NCBI RefSeq assembly: GCF_021030645.1
Contig: NZ_JACGCJ010000012.1
Coordinates: 1 to 64,000 of the forward strand
Reading direction: 5' to 3'
DNA length: 64,000 nt
Source: Agrilactobacillus fermenti
Lineage (GTDB): Bacteria > Bacillota > Bacilli > Lactobacillales > Lactobacillaceae
This document shows, one piece after another, positions 51,785 to 61,485 of this stretch. Under the pieces are notes generated by a model that saw only the letters and a program-made list of their open reading frames with translations, had not been told where the DNA came from and ran no database searches. Within the stretch, counting starts at the first letter, position 1; each line of letters begins with the position of its first letter. A program made the translations under genes and the position numbers.

Positions 51785-54700
51785 ATGTCACTAACATCAC
51801 TAATCATTTCTGGATTCAAATCATTTGCAGATAAGACTGAGTTAACGTTTGACAAAGGTGTTACAGGTATCGTTGGGCCAAACGGCAGTGGTAAAAGTAA
51901 TATTACCGAAGCAGTTCGCTGGGCGATGGGTGAACAGTCAGCTAAGGGATTGCGTGGTGAACATATGCCAGATGTTATCTTTGCAGGCACACAATTACGT
52001 CCTGCTATGAATTTAGCGTTAGTTACTTTAAAATTTGATAATCAGGACCGCGCGTTAAAAAAAGATGCTGATCAAATCGAAATTACGCGTAAAATTTTTC
52101 GAGACGGCACAAGTGAATTTTATATCAATCAAAAAAGCTGCCGCTTAAAGGATATCGTCAGCTTGTTTTTAGATTCTGGAATCGGTCGTTCTTCTTTTTC
52201 GATTATTTCTCAAGGTCAAGTGGAAGAAATATTTAATAGTCGACCAGAAGATCGACGCACGATCATTGAAGAAACTGCGGGGATTCATCAATATAAAATA
52301 CAAAAAGAAACAACGTTAAAAAAGTTAGAACAAACAACTGATAATTTAAATCGTGTTGAAGATATTATTGCAGAGTTGCATGATCGAGTAGCTCCACTAC
52401 ATGAACAAAGTAGTTTGGCTAAGGAATATCTTGAACAAAAAAAACAATACGATCATTATATGAAATCATGGCTGGTTATTTCCATTAATCAGAATTCAGC
52501 AGAAAAAACCCGGTTACAGCAAAAAATCAACGAATTAAATTTAACTGCTAGACAATTAGCTGAAGCCAAAGCAACACTTGCCGAAGATCTGACGGCTGCC
52601 AAAAAGCAACAAACGAAACTTGAACGTCAGTTAGATAACGATCAAGCACAATTAGTCACTGCAACTCAAAAAATTGAGGCATTAAAATCACAAAAAGCAT
52701 TAACTAAAGCCCATGATCAGCAACAAGCAACACAAACGAAGGATCTAAAAAAACGTATTCATGACTTGACTGATCAGTTGACTGAACAAACGCAAACTTG
52801 CCAGCAAACCACTGCCCAGTTAGCTCTTATTGAAAAAAAGCTGACACCTGTTGAAGCCCAAATTAAGCAGCTAACAGTTACATCTGGACAGTCGAAGGCA
52901 GATATTCAAAGTAAGATCGATGCTGAAAACGATCAATATTTAACTTATTTACAACAGCAAGCAGAATATCGTAATCATATTCAAATGTCTGAAAAGCAAA
53001 AAAATATCTTGACACATCAAGTAGCGCGTATTCAAGCACAGCAGGAAACGTTAACAGCAGAATTAACCCAGCTACAAAAAGAATTGGGCGAAAAAAAAGC
53101 AAAAATCCAGTCGACTGAAAATGCTCAAGTGAGCGCACAAAAAGAGCTGCAAACTTTAGAACAAACGTTAACTTCAGAACAGCAGAAATATGAGCAAGAA
53201 CGCCAAAATTTGGTTAATGGCTTAGATGTTTACCAACGGGCAAAAGCCAAATTGCGAAGTTTGGAAGCCTTCCAACGGGAATTTTCGGGATACTACCAAG
53301 GCCCTAGATATATTTTGCAGCATCGGCAAGAGTTATCGGGTGTTTTAGGTTCAGTATCTGAACTGATGCGTGTGCCTGAAAAATTTCAGGAAGCAATTCA
53401 AGCTGCTATTGGCAGCCGATTACAAGATATTGTGACAGATGATGAATTAGCTGCAAAAAAAGCAATTCAGCATTTACGAACAAATCATCAAGGGCGCGCA
53501 ACATTTTTACCTTTGACGTCTATTAAAACACGCACGATCTCATCTAGTGATGAAGCACAACTACGCCAATATAATGGTTTTTTAGGTGTTGGCTGGCAAC
53601 TCGTAAAAACTGAGGTTGCTTATATTCGTGTCTGCAAGCATTTGTTAGGGACTTTGGTCGTTGTAGAGGCCCTAGACCAAGCTATTAAAATTGCTCAAGT
53701 TACCAATCGTCGTTTCCGTATTGTCACGCTAGCAGGGGATATTTTGAATACGAATGGAGCTATGAGCGGTGGTGCACAACATAAGCAAACAACGAACTTG
53801 CTCACTCAGAAGAATCAAATTGAACTTGGGCGTACGAGAGTTCAAAATATGGATCAAACACTACAACAAAAAGAGCATGAAGTAAAGTCGTTGCAACAAC
53901 ATGTGGCACTTTTAAAAAAACAAATAGCCGAATTTAAAAATAATCATGCAGCCGATCAAACAAACTTCCAGCAAACACAACAACAGTTAACTGAGCTGAC
54001 GACGGCTTTAGATTATAAAAAACGTGAATGCCGTGCGGCTGATTACAATTTAAAGTCATCTACGGAGCAATTGAACGGGCTCACTCGAGAAATCGAGCAA
54101 ACTCAACAACAGCAAGTTCAACTCGAGCAGAATGTGACCGAGGCACGGCAAACTCTAAATACCCTGCGTCAGACGTTGACAGACTTTGATCAAACACAGC
54201 AGCAACTGCAAAATCAAATAAATGAACTAAAAATTACAAAAGCTAGTTTGACTGCAGACCAGCGTAACTTTCAGCAGCAATTAACGCAACAACAACAACG
54301 GCAACGGAAAACACAGCGACAGCTGCACGATCTAGAGCATGCTTTGACCGATATTCAAACTGCTGGACATAACAAAAAGCTGTCATTATCTGAAATTGAA
54401 ACGGAAATTCAAGTAAGTAAGCAACAACAACTGACACTTCAAACGAATATCGAACACGCGCAAAAAATGCGTATTAATGTTAAACAGCAATTGGATCATC
54501 TTCAAGGTGAAGTCACGCGAAACATTGGGTTGTTAGAAAATACCCGAACTGAAATTACCACGAACCAGCAGCAGCTTGATTCTGTAGTTGAAAAAATTCA
54601 TAATGACTTAGAACAAGTTGAAACTGATTATCAGACATCGTTTGAATCATTACAATCAGAAGTCGCTCAATCAAAAGTGGTTGATCTTGAAGTTTTGCAG

Positions 54701-55345
54701 CGGAAAGTAAAATTATTGAAGCGCACACTCGATGAAATTGGCCCAGTAAATCTTACCGCGATTGAAGAATATCAAAAGGTTAAAACACGCTTTGACTTTT
54801 TAACACAACAACAAACAGATCTACTTACTGCTAAAAACACCCTATTAGAAACCATTGGCGAACTTGATCAAGAAGTTAGAGCTCGGTTTAAAGCGACATT
54901 TAGGGCAGTCTCAGAAGCTTTTAGTGAAATTTTTCCAAAAATGTTTGGTGGTGGCCAGGCGGCACTAATTCTAACTGATCCTGAAGATTTATTGAATACA
55001 GGTGTCGAAATTAAAGCATCACCTCCTGGAAAGAAACTACAAAAGTTAAGTTTGCTTTCTGGAGGGGAGCGTGCCCTAACTGCAATTACATTACTTTTTG
55101 CGATCATTAAGGTCCGGCCTGTACCCTTTTGCATCCTAGACGAGGTAGAAGCTTCATTAGATGATGCTAATGTGGCTCGTTTTGCGGACTTTTTAAGAGC
55201 GTATGATGCAAAAACACAGTTTATTGTCATCACGCACCGTAAAGGCACAATGATGCGGGCAAACCGTTTGTATGGTGTGACCATGCAAGAATCTGGTGTT
55301 TCCAAAGTTGTATCCGTGGCGATTTCTGATCAGGTAAGTGCTTGA
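51785..55345 (+). CDS. smc: Chromosome segregation ATPase SMC
   Basis: 1186 residues, full length. Walker A GPNGSGKSNITEAVRWAMG, hinge around 510-660 (YQGPRYILQHRQELSGVLGS; NTNGAMSGGA), signature LSGGERALTAITLLF and Walker B FCILDEVEASLDDANV. The two coiled-coil arms are unusually rich in glutamine and threonine. With ScpAB it compacts and segregates the chromosome. Start ATG 51785 follows GGAGCG. Confidence 0.97.
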   Translation: MSLTSLIISGFKSFADKTELTFDKGVTGIVGPNGSGKSNITEAVRWAMGEQSAKGLRGEHMPDVIFAGTQLRPAMNLALVTLKFDNQDRALKKDADQIEITRKIFRDGTSEFYINQKSCRLKDIVSLFLDSGIGRSSFSIISQGQVEEIFNSRPEDRRTIIEETAGIHQYKIQKETTLKKLEQTTDNLNRVEDIIAELHDRVAPLHEQSSLAKEYLEQKKQYDHYMKSWLVISINQNSAEKTRLQQKINELNLTARQLAEAKATLAEDLTAAKKQQTKLERQLDNDQAQLVTATQKIEALKSQKALTKAHDQQQATQTKDLKKRIHDLTDQLTEQTQTCQQTTAQLALIEKKLTPVEAQIKQLTVTSGQSKADIQSKIDAENDQYLTYLQQQAEYRNHIQMSEKQKNILTHQVARIQAQQETLTAELTQLQKELGEKKAKIQSTENAQVSAQKELQTLEQTLTSEQQKYEQERQNLVNGLDVYQRAKAKLRSLEAFQREFSGYYQGPRYILQHRQELSGVLGSVSELMRVPEKFQEAIQAAIGSRLQDIVTDDELAAKKAIQHLRTNHQGRATFLPLTSIKTRTISSSDEAQLRQYNGFLGVGWQLVKTEVAYIRVCKHLLGTLVVVEALDQAIKIAQVTNRRFRIVTLAGDILNTNGAMSGGAQHKQTTNLLTQKNQIELGRTRVQNMDQTLQQKEHEVKSLQQHVALLKKQIAEFKNNHAADQTNFQQTQQQLTELTTALDYKKRECRAADYNLKSSTEQLNGLTREIEQTQQQQVQLEQNVTEARQTLNTLRQTLTDFDQTQQQLQNQINELKITKASLTADQRNFQQQLTQQQQRQRKTQRQLHDLEHALTDIQTAGHNKKLSLSEIETEIQVSKQQQLTLQTNIEHAQKMRINVKQQLDHLQGEVTRNIGLLENTRTEITTNQQQLDSVVEKIHNDLEQVETDYQTSFESLQSEVAQSKVVDLEVLQRKVKLLKRTLDEIGPVNLTAIEEYQKVKTRFDFLTQQQTDLLTAKNTLLETIGELDQEVRARFKATFRAVSEAFSEIFPKMFGGGQAALILTDPEDLLNTGVEIKASPPGKKLQKLSLLSGGERALTAITLLFAIIKVRPVPFCILDEVEASLDDANVARFADFLRAYDAKTQFIVITHRKGTMMRANRLYGVTMQESGVSKVVSVAISDQVSA

Positions 55346-55366
55346 TCTCAGAATAGGAGGAATTTG

Positions 55367-56440
55367 ATGGGATTATTTGACAAAATAAAAAAAGCTTTTA
55401 CCGGTGGTAATGCTGACGTACCTGAGCAACAGGAAGAAACCACTGAGAAATATGAAGCTGGCTTAGAAAAATCGCGGCAAACTTTTGGTCAAAAAATTAA
55501 TGCTTTATTTGCCAATTTTCGAACCGTTGACGAAGGTTTTTTTGATGATTTAGAAGAGATGTTAATTGAATCTGATGTTGGATATGAAACGGCTTTGCGC
55601 ATTAGCGACGAGCTCCGTGAGGAAGTTAAATTAAAAAATGTGAAACGATCCGATGAGGTTTCTCAAGTAATTGTTGAAAAGCTAGTCGATCTTTACGGGG
55701 AAGCCGGTCAGGATGAAGATAATGCCTTACATTTTACTGACAATGGTCAACCGACTGTTTTTCTATTTGTTGGGGTTAATGGTGCTGGTAAAACAACCAC
55801 TATTGGTAAGTTGGCGCACCGTTATCGTCAAGCTGGCAAGAAAGTCCTATTAGCGGCCGGTGATACTTTCCGTGCTGGTGCTATTGAACAGTTACAAGAA
55901 TGGGGGCGTCGCGTAGACGTTCCAGTTGTGGCATCACAGCCAGGTGGTGATCCGGCCGCCGTTGTTTTTGACGCCGTTAAAACTGCTCAACAGGAACATT
56001 ATGATATTTTGCTGGTTGATACAGCTGGACGTTTACAAAATAAAGTCAACTTAATGAATGAGCTGGAAAAAATCAAGCGCGTCATCAAGCGTGAATTACC
56101 TAATGCACCGCAAGAGGTACTGTTGGTGCTGGATGCATCCACCGGGCAAAATGCTTTGTCCCAAGCGAAACAATTTAATGAAACAACGCAGGTTTCTGGT
56201 ATTGTGTTAACAAAACTAGATGGTACCGCTCGAGGGGGCATTGTATTGGCAATTCGCAATGAATTGCATATTCCAGTTAAATTGGTAGGTTTGGGTGAAA
56301 AAATGGATGATCTGCAAGACTTTAACCCAACCCAATTTATCTACGGGCTATTCAAGGGCTTGATCGATATTCCAGAAACGACTGACGATGGCACAAATAC
56401 TTCAGAATTCAAGTCAGACTCGGAAAATACGCAGGATTAA
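55367..56440 (+). CDS. ftsY: Signal recognition particle receptor FtsY
   Basis: 357 residues. A short acidic/basic A region leads to the N domain ([19 protein letters not shown]) and the G domain with [56 protein letters not shown] and [10 protein letters not shown]. It docks SRP-bound ribosomes at the membrane. AGGAGG is best spaced for ATG 55367; a TTG directly before is also possible. Confidence 0.97.
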   Translation: MGLFDKIKKAFTGGNADVPEQQEETTEKYEAGLEKSRQTFGQKINALFANFRTVDEGFFDDLEEMLIESDVGYETALRISDELREEVKLKNVKRSDEVSQVIVEKLVDLYGEAGQDEDNALHFTDNGQPTVFLFVGVNGAGKTTTIGKLAHRYRQAGKKVLLAAGDTFRAGAIEQLQEWGRRVDVPVVASQPGGDPAAVVFDAVKTAQQEHYDILLVDTAGRLQNKVNLMNELEKIKRVIKRELPNAPQEVLLVLDASTGQNALSQAKQFNETTQVSGIVLTKLDGTARGGIVLAIRNELHIPVKLVGLGEKMDDLQDFNPTQFIYGLFKGLIDIPETTDDGTNTSEFKSDSENTQD

Positions 56441-56441
56441 T

Positions 56442-56783
56442 ATGGAATTAGAAAAAAATAACCGCATTAATGAATTGTTTGATTTCTATGGTATGTTGTT
56501 AACGCAAAAGCAGCATGAATATATTCGACTTTATTATCGCGATGATTACTCCCTTGGTGAAATTGCAACCCACTTTGCCGTAAGCCGTCAGGCGGTTTAT
56601 GATAATATCCATCGTACAGAACAAATTTTAAATAACTATGAACAGAAATTACATCTTTATCAACGTTATCAAAACGAAAATCACTTGCTTCAACAGATGC
56701 GGCAACATGTGGCCACACATTATCCAACGGATCAAAAGCTAGTTGAGTTGATCATGCAAATTGAAGCGGAAACAGATGCTTGA
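56442..56783 (+). CDS. ylxM: YlxM-type SRP-associated helix-turn-helix protein
   Basis: 113 residues from ATG 56442, one base after the ftsY stop. The sequence [20 protein letters not shown], then [25 protein letters not shown], is the sigma-region-4-like helix-turn-helix of YlxM, which stimulates SRP GTPases in streptococci. It lies between ftsY and ffh, its conserved place. Confidence 0.95.
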   Translation: MELEKNNRINELFDFYGMLLTQKQHEYIRLYYRDDYSLGEIATHFAVSRQAVYDNIHRTEQILNNYEQKLHLYQRYQNENHLLQQMRQHVATHYPTDQKLVELIMQIEAETDA

Positions 56784-56816
56784 CACAAAACAAACTAATA
56801 AAAGGGAATGATGAAC

Positions 56817-58253
56817 TTGGCGTTTGAAGGTTTAACAGAACGTTTACAAAATGCCATTGGCAAGCTTCGAAAGAAGGGCAAGGTAACCGAAAGTGATGTC
56901 CGCGAAATGATGCGGGAAGTTCGCTTAGCTTTGTTAGAGGCCGATGTCAATTTCACGGTCGTTAAAGATTTTGTCAAACAAGTTAGAGAACGAGCTGTGG
57001 GCGCTGAAGTATTAGAAAGCTTAACGCCCGCTCAACAGATTGTAAAAATTGTTAATGATGAATTAACTAAAACGATGGGAGAAGCTGCTGTACCTCTTAA
57101 TAAGGCACCCCACATCCCAACGATTATCATGATGGTCGGACTCCAGGGGGCAGGTAAAACAACCACTGCCGGTAAATTAGCAAATTACTTAATCAAAAAT
57201 GAAAAAGCACGGCCATTGCTAATTGCTGCAGATGTTTATCGTCCTGCTGCTGTGGATCAATTAAAAACAATTGGTCAACAATTAAACGTCCCCGTTTTTG
57301 ATATGGGTACAGATCATGATCCCGTTGAAATCGTCAAGCAGGGTATGATTCAGGCCGACTTACAAAAGAATGATTATGTCATCATTGATACTGCTGGGCG
57401 ATTGCAGATCGATGAAAAATTAATGACTGAGTTGGCAGACATCGAGGCTGAAGTTCAGCCTAATGAAATCCTGTTGACCGTTGATGCAATGACAGGGCAA
57501 GCAGCTACAGAAGTTGCTAAAGGGTTCAATGAGCGCTTAAATATCACAGGTGTAGTGCTGACAAAATTAGACGGTGATACTCGTGGTGGGGCTGCCCTGT
57601 CAATTCGTGCGGTTACTGGTAAACCCATCAAATTTACAGGTCAAGGTGAGAAATTAGATCAGTTGGATGTTTTTTATCCTGATCGCATGGCTAACCGAAT
57701 CTTAGGCATGGGTGATATGATGTCACTCATCGAAAAAGCTCAAAATGACTTTGATGAAAAGCAAGCCGCGGCCATGGCTGAGAAGATCAAGGAAAATTCA
57801 TTTGATTTCAACGATTTTCTAGATCAAATGGACCAGATTCAAAAAATGGGTCCATTAGATGAAATTATGAAAATGATCCCCGGTGTTGCAAATAACCCGG
57901 CAATGAAAAATATGAATATTTCACCAAAAGAAATGGATCATATTAAAGCCATTGTTTATTCAATGACACCAGCTGAAAGAGAAGAACCTAAGATTTTAAA
58001 TGCCAGCCGTAAACGTCGCTTGGCTGCCGGTTCGGGTCGTCCAATTCAAGAAGTGAATCGGATGATCAAACAGTTTGATATGTCCTCTAAAATGATGCAA
58101 CAAATGTCCAAAGGTAACATGAGTGGTATGGAGGGTTTATTTGGTAATGGCGTTCAAGGCAAGCTTGGTAAAATGGCAATGAGTTCCATGGCCCGCAAGC
58201 AAAAGAAGCGCAAAAAGAAACGCTTAAAAAATGCCAAAAGATTTAAATCGTAA
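56817..58253 (+). CDS. ffh: Signal recognition particle protein Ffh
   Basis: 478 residues from TTG 56817, giving the family start MAFEGLTERLQN and a good distance to AAAGGG; ATGs at 56808 and 56811 are too near that site. N-G domains: GLQGAGKTTTAGKLANYL, DVYRPAAVDQL, DTAGRLQIDEKLM, LTKLDGDTRGG. The Met-rich M domain (about 330-470) binds the SRP RNA and signal peptides. It targets membrane proteins co-translationally. Confidence 0.97.
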   Translation: MAFEGLTERLQNAIGKLRKKGKVTESDVREMMREVRLALLEADVNFTVVKDFVKQVRERAVGAEVLESLTPAQQIVKIVNDELTKTMGEAAVPLNKAPHIPTIIMMVGLQGAGKTTTAGKLANYLIKNEKARPLLIAADVYRPAAVDQLKTIGQQLNVPVFDMGTDHDPVEIVKQGMIQADLQKNDYVIIDTAGRLQIDEKLMTELADIEAEVQPNEILLTVDAMTGQAATEVAKGFNERLNITGVVLTKLDGDTRGGAALSIRAVTGKPIKFTGQGEKLDQLDVFYPDRMANRILGMGDMMSLIEKAQNDFDEKQAAAMAEKIKENSFDFNDFLDQMDQIQKMGPLDEIMKMIPGVANNPAMKNMNISPKEMDHIKAIVYSMTPAEREEPKILNASRKRRLAAGSGRPIQEVNRMIKQFDMSSKMMQQMSKGNMSGMEGLFGNGVQGKLGKMAMSSMARKQKKRKKKRLKNAKRFKS

Positions 58254-58270
58254 GTGTAAAGAAAAAACAC

Positions 58271-58299
58271 TTTACATGTGTCCGACGAACTGTTATATT
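58271..58299 (+). promoter_or_regulatory. rpsP promoter
   Basis: TTTACA (58271-58276), a 17-base spacer and TATATT (58294-58299), the latter with an upstream TGT as extended -10. The -35 is one arm of an inverted repeat, TGTAAAG (58255-58261) / CTTTACA (58270-58276). Confidence 0.7.
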
Positions 58300-58334
58300 T
58301 ATTGTCGTGATAATTTTTAATGGAGGTGTCCTAC

Positions 58335-58610
58335 TTGGCAACTAAAATTCGTATGAAACGTATGGGTTCAAAACGTAAACCTTTCTATCGTATCGTTGTG
58401 GCTGATTCACGTGCTCCACGTGATGGCCGCTTCATCGAAGAAGTTGGTTACTACAACCCACTTAAAGAACCAGTAGAATTAAAACTTGAAGAAGAAACTA
58501 TTTTAGACTGGTTGAAAAAAGGTGCACAACCTTCAGATACAGTTCGTAACTTACTTACTTCTCGCGGCATTATGAAACAATTGCACGAAGCTAAATACGG
58601 CAAGAAATAA
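58335..58610 (+). CDS. rpsP: 30S ribosomal protein S16
   Basis: 91 residues from TTG 58335 (GGAGGTG nine bases before), giving [38 protein letters not shown] is the family signature. An ATG at 58320 would lie within the ribosome site. First gene of rpsP-khpA-rimM-trmD-rplS. Confidence 0.97.
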   Translation: MATKIRMKRMGSKRKPFYRIVVADSRAPRDGRFIEEVGYYNPLKEPVELKLEEETILDWLKKGAQPSDTVRNLLTSRGIMKQLHEAKYGKK

Positions 58611-58622
58611 GGGCTGCTTTTT

Positions 58623-58859
58623 ATGGTAGACATTGATCATCTGATTAAAGTCATCGTAGAGCCACTTTGTCAGTATCCAGAAAAGCTTAACATCGTGCAG
58701 CATGAATCAGATCGATTTATCGAATTTGATTTAAAAGCTGATCCCAGCGATGTAGGCCGAATTATCGGTCGCCAGGGTCATGTGGTTCAAGCTATTCGTA
58801 ATATTGTTTATGCGGCAAAGACAAATTATCAAAAGCGTGTGCGCTTAAACATTAACTAG
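58623..58859 (+). CDS. khpA: KH-domain RNA-binding protein KhpA
   Basis: 78 residues, almost entirely one KH domain with the GxxG loop in IIGRQGHVVQAIRNIVYAA. KhpA pairs with KhpB (EloR/Jag) and influences cell division and elongation in streptococci and lactobacilli. Position between rpsP and rimM is conserved. A small terminator follows. Confidence 0.95.
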   Translation: MVDIDHLIKVIVEPLCQYPEKLNIVQHESDRFIEFDLKADPSDVGRIIGRQGHVVQAIRNIVYAAKTNYQKRVRLNIN

Positions 58860-58875
58860 TGTTTCACAATAAATT

Positions 58876-58901
58876 GATCTGGGATGACCAGGTCTTTTTT
58901 T
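58876..58901 (+). terminator. Terminator between khpA and rimM
   Basis: GATCTGG pairs with CCAGGTC (one G-T pair) around GATGA and is followed by a T7 run. Confidence 0.75.
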
Positions 58902-58928
58902 GTAGATTGGTGAGGTGATTAAAAATCA

Positions 58929-59456
58929 ATGGCTTACTTCAAAGTTGGCAAAATCGTGAACACACAGGGCATTAAAGGTGAAGTAAAAATCGTTAGTCAT
59001 ACAGATTTTCCAGAAACGCGTTTTCAACCTGGCGCGGAGTTAGCGATCCTTTTTCAAAAACAATACTTACCCGTCACTATAGAGAAATCCCGTATTCAAA
59101 AGGGGTTACCAATTGTAAAGTTTACTGAATTCAATGATATTAATGCTGTAGAAAAGTTTAAGGGGAGCGAGCTCTATATTGCTGCTGAAAAACGACCTGC
59201 TGACGAGTTGGCATCAGGAGAATTTTATTACCATCAGATTATTGGTGCTCAAGTAATTGACGCACAAACAAAAGAAGTTTATGGTCCGATTACTGAGATT
59301 TTATCACCAGGTGCTAATGACGTCTGGGTCGTAAACTCCGCAAAATATGGCGAAATATTGATACCTTACATTAAATCGGTAATTTTAAAAGTTGATGTGA
59401 CTCAACAACAAATTTGGGTTGATTTACCAGAAGGACTGATTGATCGTGAAAATTAA
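58929..59456 (+). CDS. rimM: Ribosome maturation factor RimM
   Basis: 175 residues. The N-terminal domain [26 protein letters not shown] and the PRC-barrel part with [21 protein letters not shown] and [10 protein letters not shown] match RimM, which acts in 30S head maturation with S19. GAGGTGATT precedes ATG 58929. It overlaps trmD by 11 bases. Confidence 0.96.
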   Translation: MAYFKVGKIVNTQGIKGEVKIVSHTDFPETRFQPGAELAILFQKQYLPVTIEKSRIQKGLPIVKFTEFNDINAVEKFKGSELYIAAEKRPADELASGEFYYHQIIGAQVIDAQTKEVYGPITEILSPGANDVWVVNSAKYGEILIPYIKSVILKVDVTQQQIWVDLPEGLIDREN

Positions 59457-60186
59457 TATACTATCGCTTTTTCCAGAGATGTTTGCACCTTTGCAACAAT
59501 CATTGATCGGTAAAGCTAGAGAAAATGGCCTATTAAAGGTCGATATTGTTAATTTTCGCGATTACACAACAAATAAACATCATTCGGTTGATGATACCCC
59601 ATATGGTGGGGGCGCAGGTATGTTGTTAATGCCTCAGCCTATTTATGCAGCGATGCATAGCCTTGTTGAAAAGAAACTGAGTAACCCCAACAAACGACGT
59701 GTGATCATTTTAGATCCTGCTGGTCAACCATTTAATGCTAAAATGGCGCAGGAATTCGCACAAGAGCCTGAACTGGACTTTATTTGTGGTCATTATGAAG
59801 GTTATGATCATCGCATTTATGATCTTGCCACGGATTTAGTTTCAATTGGTGATTTTGTACTTACTGGTGGGGAGTTAGGGGCGATGGTGATGATTGATGC
59901 GATTGCTCGTTTTGTGCCGGGTGTACTAGGCAATCAGGATTCTGCAGAGACCGATTCATTTTCCAGCGGCTTGTTAGAATACCCGCAGTACACGCGGCCA
60001 GCTGAATTTCAAGGTCAGGTTGTTCCTGAAGTATTACGCAGTGGCAATCATGAAAAAATTAGGCAGTGGCGTTTATATCAAGCATTGAAACGCACTTACA
60101 CAAAAAGACCTGATTTACTGGCACAACAAGCACTGAGTGCCGAAGCAGAACAGATGCTAAATGATATAAAAAACAATGACTGTTAA
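59446..60186 (+). CDS. trmD: tRNA (guanine-37-N1) methyltransferase TrmD
   Basis: 246 residues from GTG 59446 ([15 protein letters not shown]); a TTG at 59440 is an alternative. The knot-type SAM site shows [44 protein letters not shown] and the linker with [16 protein letters not shown]. It makes m1G37 and prevents frameshifting. Confidence 0.97.
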   Translation: MKINILSLFPEMFAPLQQSLIGKARENGLLKVDIVNFRDYTTNKHHSVDDTPYGGGAGMLLMPQPIYAAMHSLVEKKLSNPNKRRVIILDPAGQPFNAKMAQEFAQEPELDFICGHYEGYDHRIYDLATDLVSIGDFVLTGGELGAMVMIDAIARFVPGVLGNQDSAETDSFSSGLLEYPQYTRPAEFQGQVVPEVLRSGNHEKIRQWRLYQALKRTYTKRPDLLAQQALSAEAEQMLNDIKNNDC

Positions 60187-60195
60187 GAAAAAATC

Positions 60196-60224
60196 TTTAC
60201 ACTATTAACTTTATGTGATAGTAT
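60196..60224 (+). promoter_or_regulatory. rplS promoter
   Basis: TTTACA (60196-60201), a 17-base spacer and TAGTAT (60219-60224). It gives rplS its own transcript after trmD. Confidence 0.65.
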
Positions 60225-60230
60225 TTTTAC

Positions 60231-60311
60231 TTGTGATATATGGTCACTATCAACGATATTCCGCTGGGATGAAAGTTGCTCATGAATGTCTGTTATAAAG
60301 GAGAGCTTAAA
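60231..60311 (+). promoter_or_regulatory. rplS leader, possibly an L19-type leader
   Basis: About 80 transcribed bases lie between the predicted start and the rplS ATG. The position fits the L19 leader known in Firmicutes. I cannot confirm the fold by eye. Confidence 0.35.
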
Positions 60312-60659
60312 ATGAATCCATTGATTCAAGAATTAACAAAAGAACAACTACGTTCGGATATTCCTGAATTCCGTGCTGGTGACAGCGTTCGTGTCCACGT
60401 TCGTGTTGTCGAAGGTTCACGTGAACGTATCCAGTTATTCGAAGGTGTGGTTATCAAACGCCGGGGTACTGGTATTAGTGCCACTTATACTGTTCGTAAA
60501 ATTAGTAGCGGTGTCGGTGTGGAAAGAACATTTCCATTACACACACCTCGTGTTGCCAAGATTGAAGTAACACGCCAAGGTCGTGTACGTCGAGCTAAAT
60601 TGTACTACTTGCGGGCATTACGTGGTAAGGCTGCAAGAATCAAAGAACGCCGTCGTTAA
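60312..60659 (+). CDS. rplS: 50S ribosomal protein L19
   Basis: 115 residues from ATG 60312 behind [43 protein letters not shown] and the final [17 protein letters not shown] are L19. It lies at the 30S-50S interface. The next feature is a terminator. Confidence 0.98.
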   Translation: MNPLIQELTKEQLRSDIPEFRAGDSVRVHVRVVEGSRERIQLFEGVVIKRRGTGISATYTVRKISSGVGVERTFPLHTPRVAKIEVTRQGRVRRAKLYYLRALRGKAARIKERRR

Positions 60660-60660
60660 T

Positions 60661-60698
60661 AAAAAAAGCAAGTATCCAGTCGGCTACTTGCTTTTTTA
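60661..60698. terminator. Terminator of rplS
   Basis: AAAAAAAGCAAGTA pairs with TACTTGCTTTTTT around a 10-base loop; flanking A- and T-runs make it usable from both sides. Confidence 0.9.
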
Positions 60699-60714
60699 TT
60701 TTAGTTTTAGAATA

Positions 60715-60754
60715 CAAAAATGTGGCCGAAGCAGCAAGACCTGCCACTGGCCAC
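60715..60754 (-). terminator. Probable lexA terminator
   Basis: On the minus strand GTGGCC pairs with GGCCAC over a 21-base partly paired loop and is followed by ATTTTTG. It lies 21 bases beyond the lexA stop. Confidence 0.6.
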
Positions 60755-60774
60755 GAGTTGGTTAACAATAAGGA

Positions 60775-61392
60775 TCAGATTTGATCCCGGTAAAGACTGA
60801 TGACTTTGCCTAAAATAATTACATTCTCTAAAATAATTGGTTCAAAGGTATCGTTTTCCGGCTGTAAACGGTAATAACCATCTTCTTTGAAGAAACGTTT
60901 ACAAGTTGCCTCATTTTCCTCCGTCATGGCAATTACAACATCGCCGTTATCAGCTGTTGCTTGTCGGCGAACAATAACTTTATCGCCATCTAAGATACCA
61001 GCATTGATCATACTTTCACCGCGAATTGTTAGCATAAAAACATCATGTGCGTCATGTATATTTGGTGGTAATGGAAAATACTCTGTTGCATCTTGAACTG
61101 CTAAAATCGGTACGCCGGCGGTTACCACACCAAGCATTGGGATTTCCTTAGATGCTTCCCCTAGAGCTTCTAAACCTGCTTTTGTTAGTTCAATTGCCCG
61201 CGGTTTGGTGGGATCTTTTTGCAAAAAGCCTTTCTTTTCTAACCGGGATAAATGACCATGAACAGTAGAAGTAGAGGATAAGTCGACCGCTTCACCAATT
61301 TCACGAACGGTTGGTGGATAGCCTTGCTCGTTAACGCGATCATAAATGAAGCGCAAGACCTCCATTTGTTTTGACGTCTGGTTCTTTACCAT
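60775..61392 (-). CDS. lexA: LexA repressor of the SOS response
   Basis: 205 residues from ATG 61392 (AGGGGTG upstream); in-frame codons further up would include the promoter. The N-terminal winged helix has [20 protein letters not shown]. The self-cleavage bond is Ala92-Gly93 in VTAGVP, with catalytic Ser127 (RGESM) and Lys165 (TCKRF), the standard LexA set. Upon RecA activation it cleaves itself and frees SOS genes. A LexA box overlaps its own -35, and candidate targets in this window are recN, the gene at 32405, the 101-aa/integrase unit and ynzC. Confidence 0.97.
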   Translation of the reverse strand: MVKNQTSKQMEVLRFIYDRVNEQGYPPTVREIGEAVDLSSTSTVHGHLSRLEKKGFLQKDPTKPRAIELTKAGLEALGEASKEIPMLGVVTAGVPILAVQDATEYFPLPPNIHDAHDVFMLTIRGESMINAGILDGDKVIVRRQATADNGDVVIAMTEENEATCKRFFKEDGYYRLQPENDTFEPIILENVIILGKVISLYRDQI

Positions 61393-61419
61393 GTTGACAC
61401 CCCTAATTTTTATTAAACT

Positions 61420-61460
61420 AAGCTTATCATAGGTATATAAGCTTTTCAAACAAATGTTCG
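61420..61460. promoter_or_regulatory. lexA-ynzC divergent control region with LexA box
   Basis: CAAACAAATGTTCG (61447-61460) matches the LexA consensus at 13 of 14 positions. It covers the minus-strand -35 (TTGTTT, 61453-61448) of lexA, whose -10 TATGAT is at 61431-61426 after a 16-base spacer. A second perfect dyad, AAGCTTAT (61420-61427) / ATAAGCTT (61437-61444), overlaps that -10. Confidence 0.75.
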
Positions 61461-61485
61461 TATTTTTTTAAGGAGATTGATTCAA

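Noticed and set aside
54868-55305. Minus-strand open frame of 145 codons inside smc
   Set aside because: It mirrors the conserved ATPase end of SMC and has no ribosome site or promoter.
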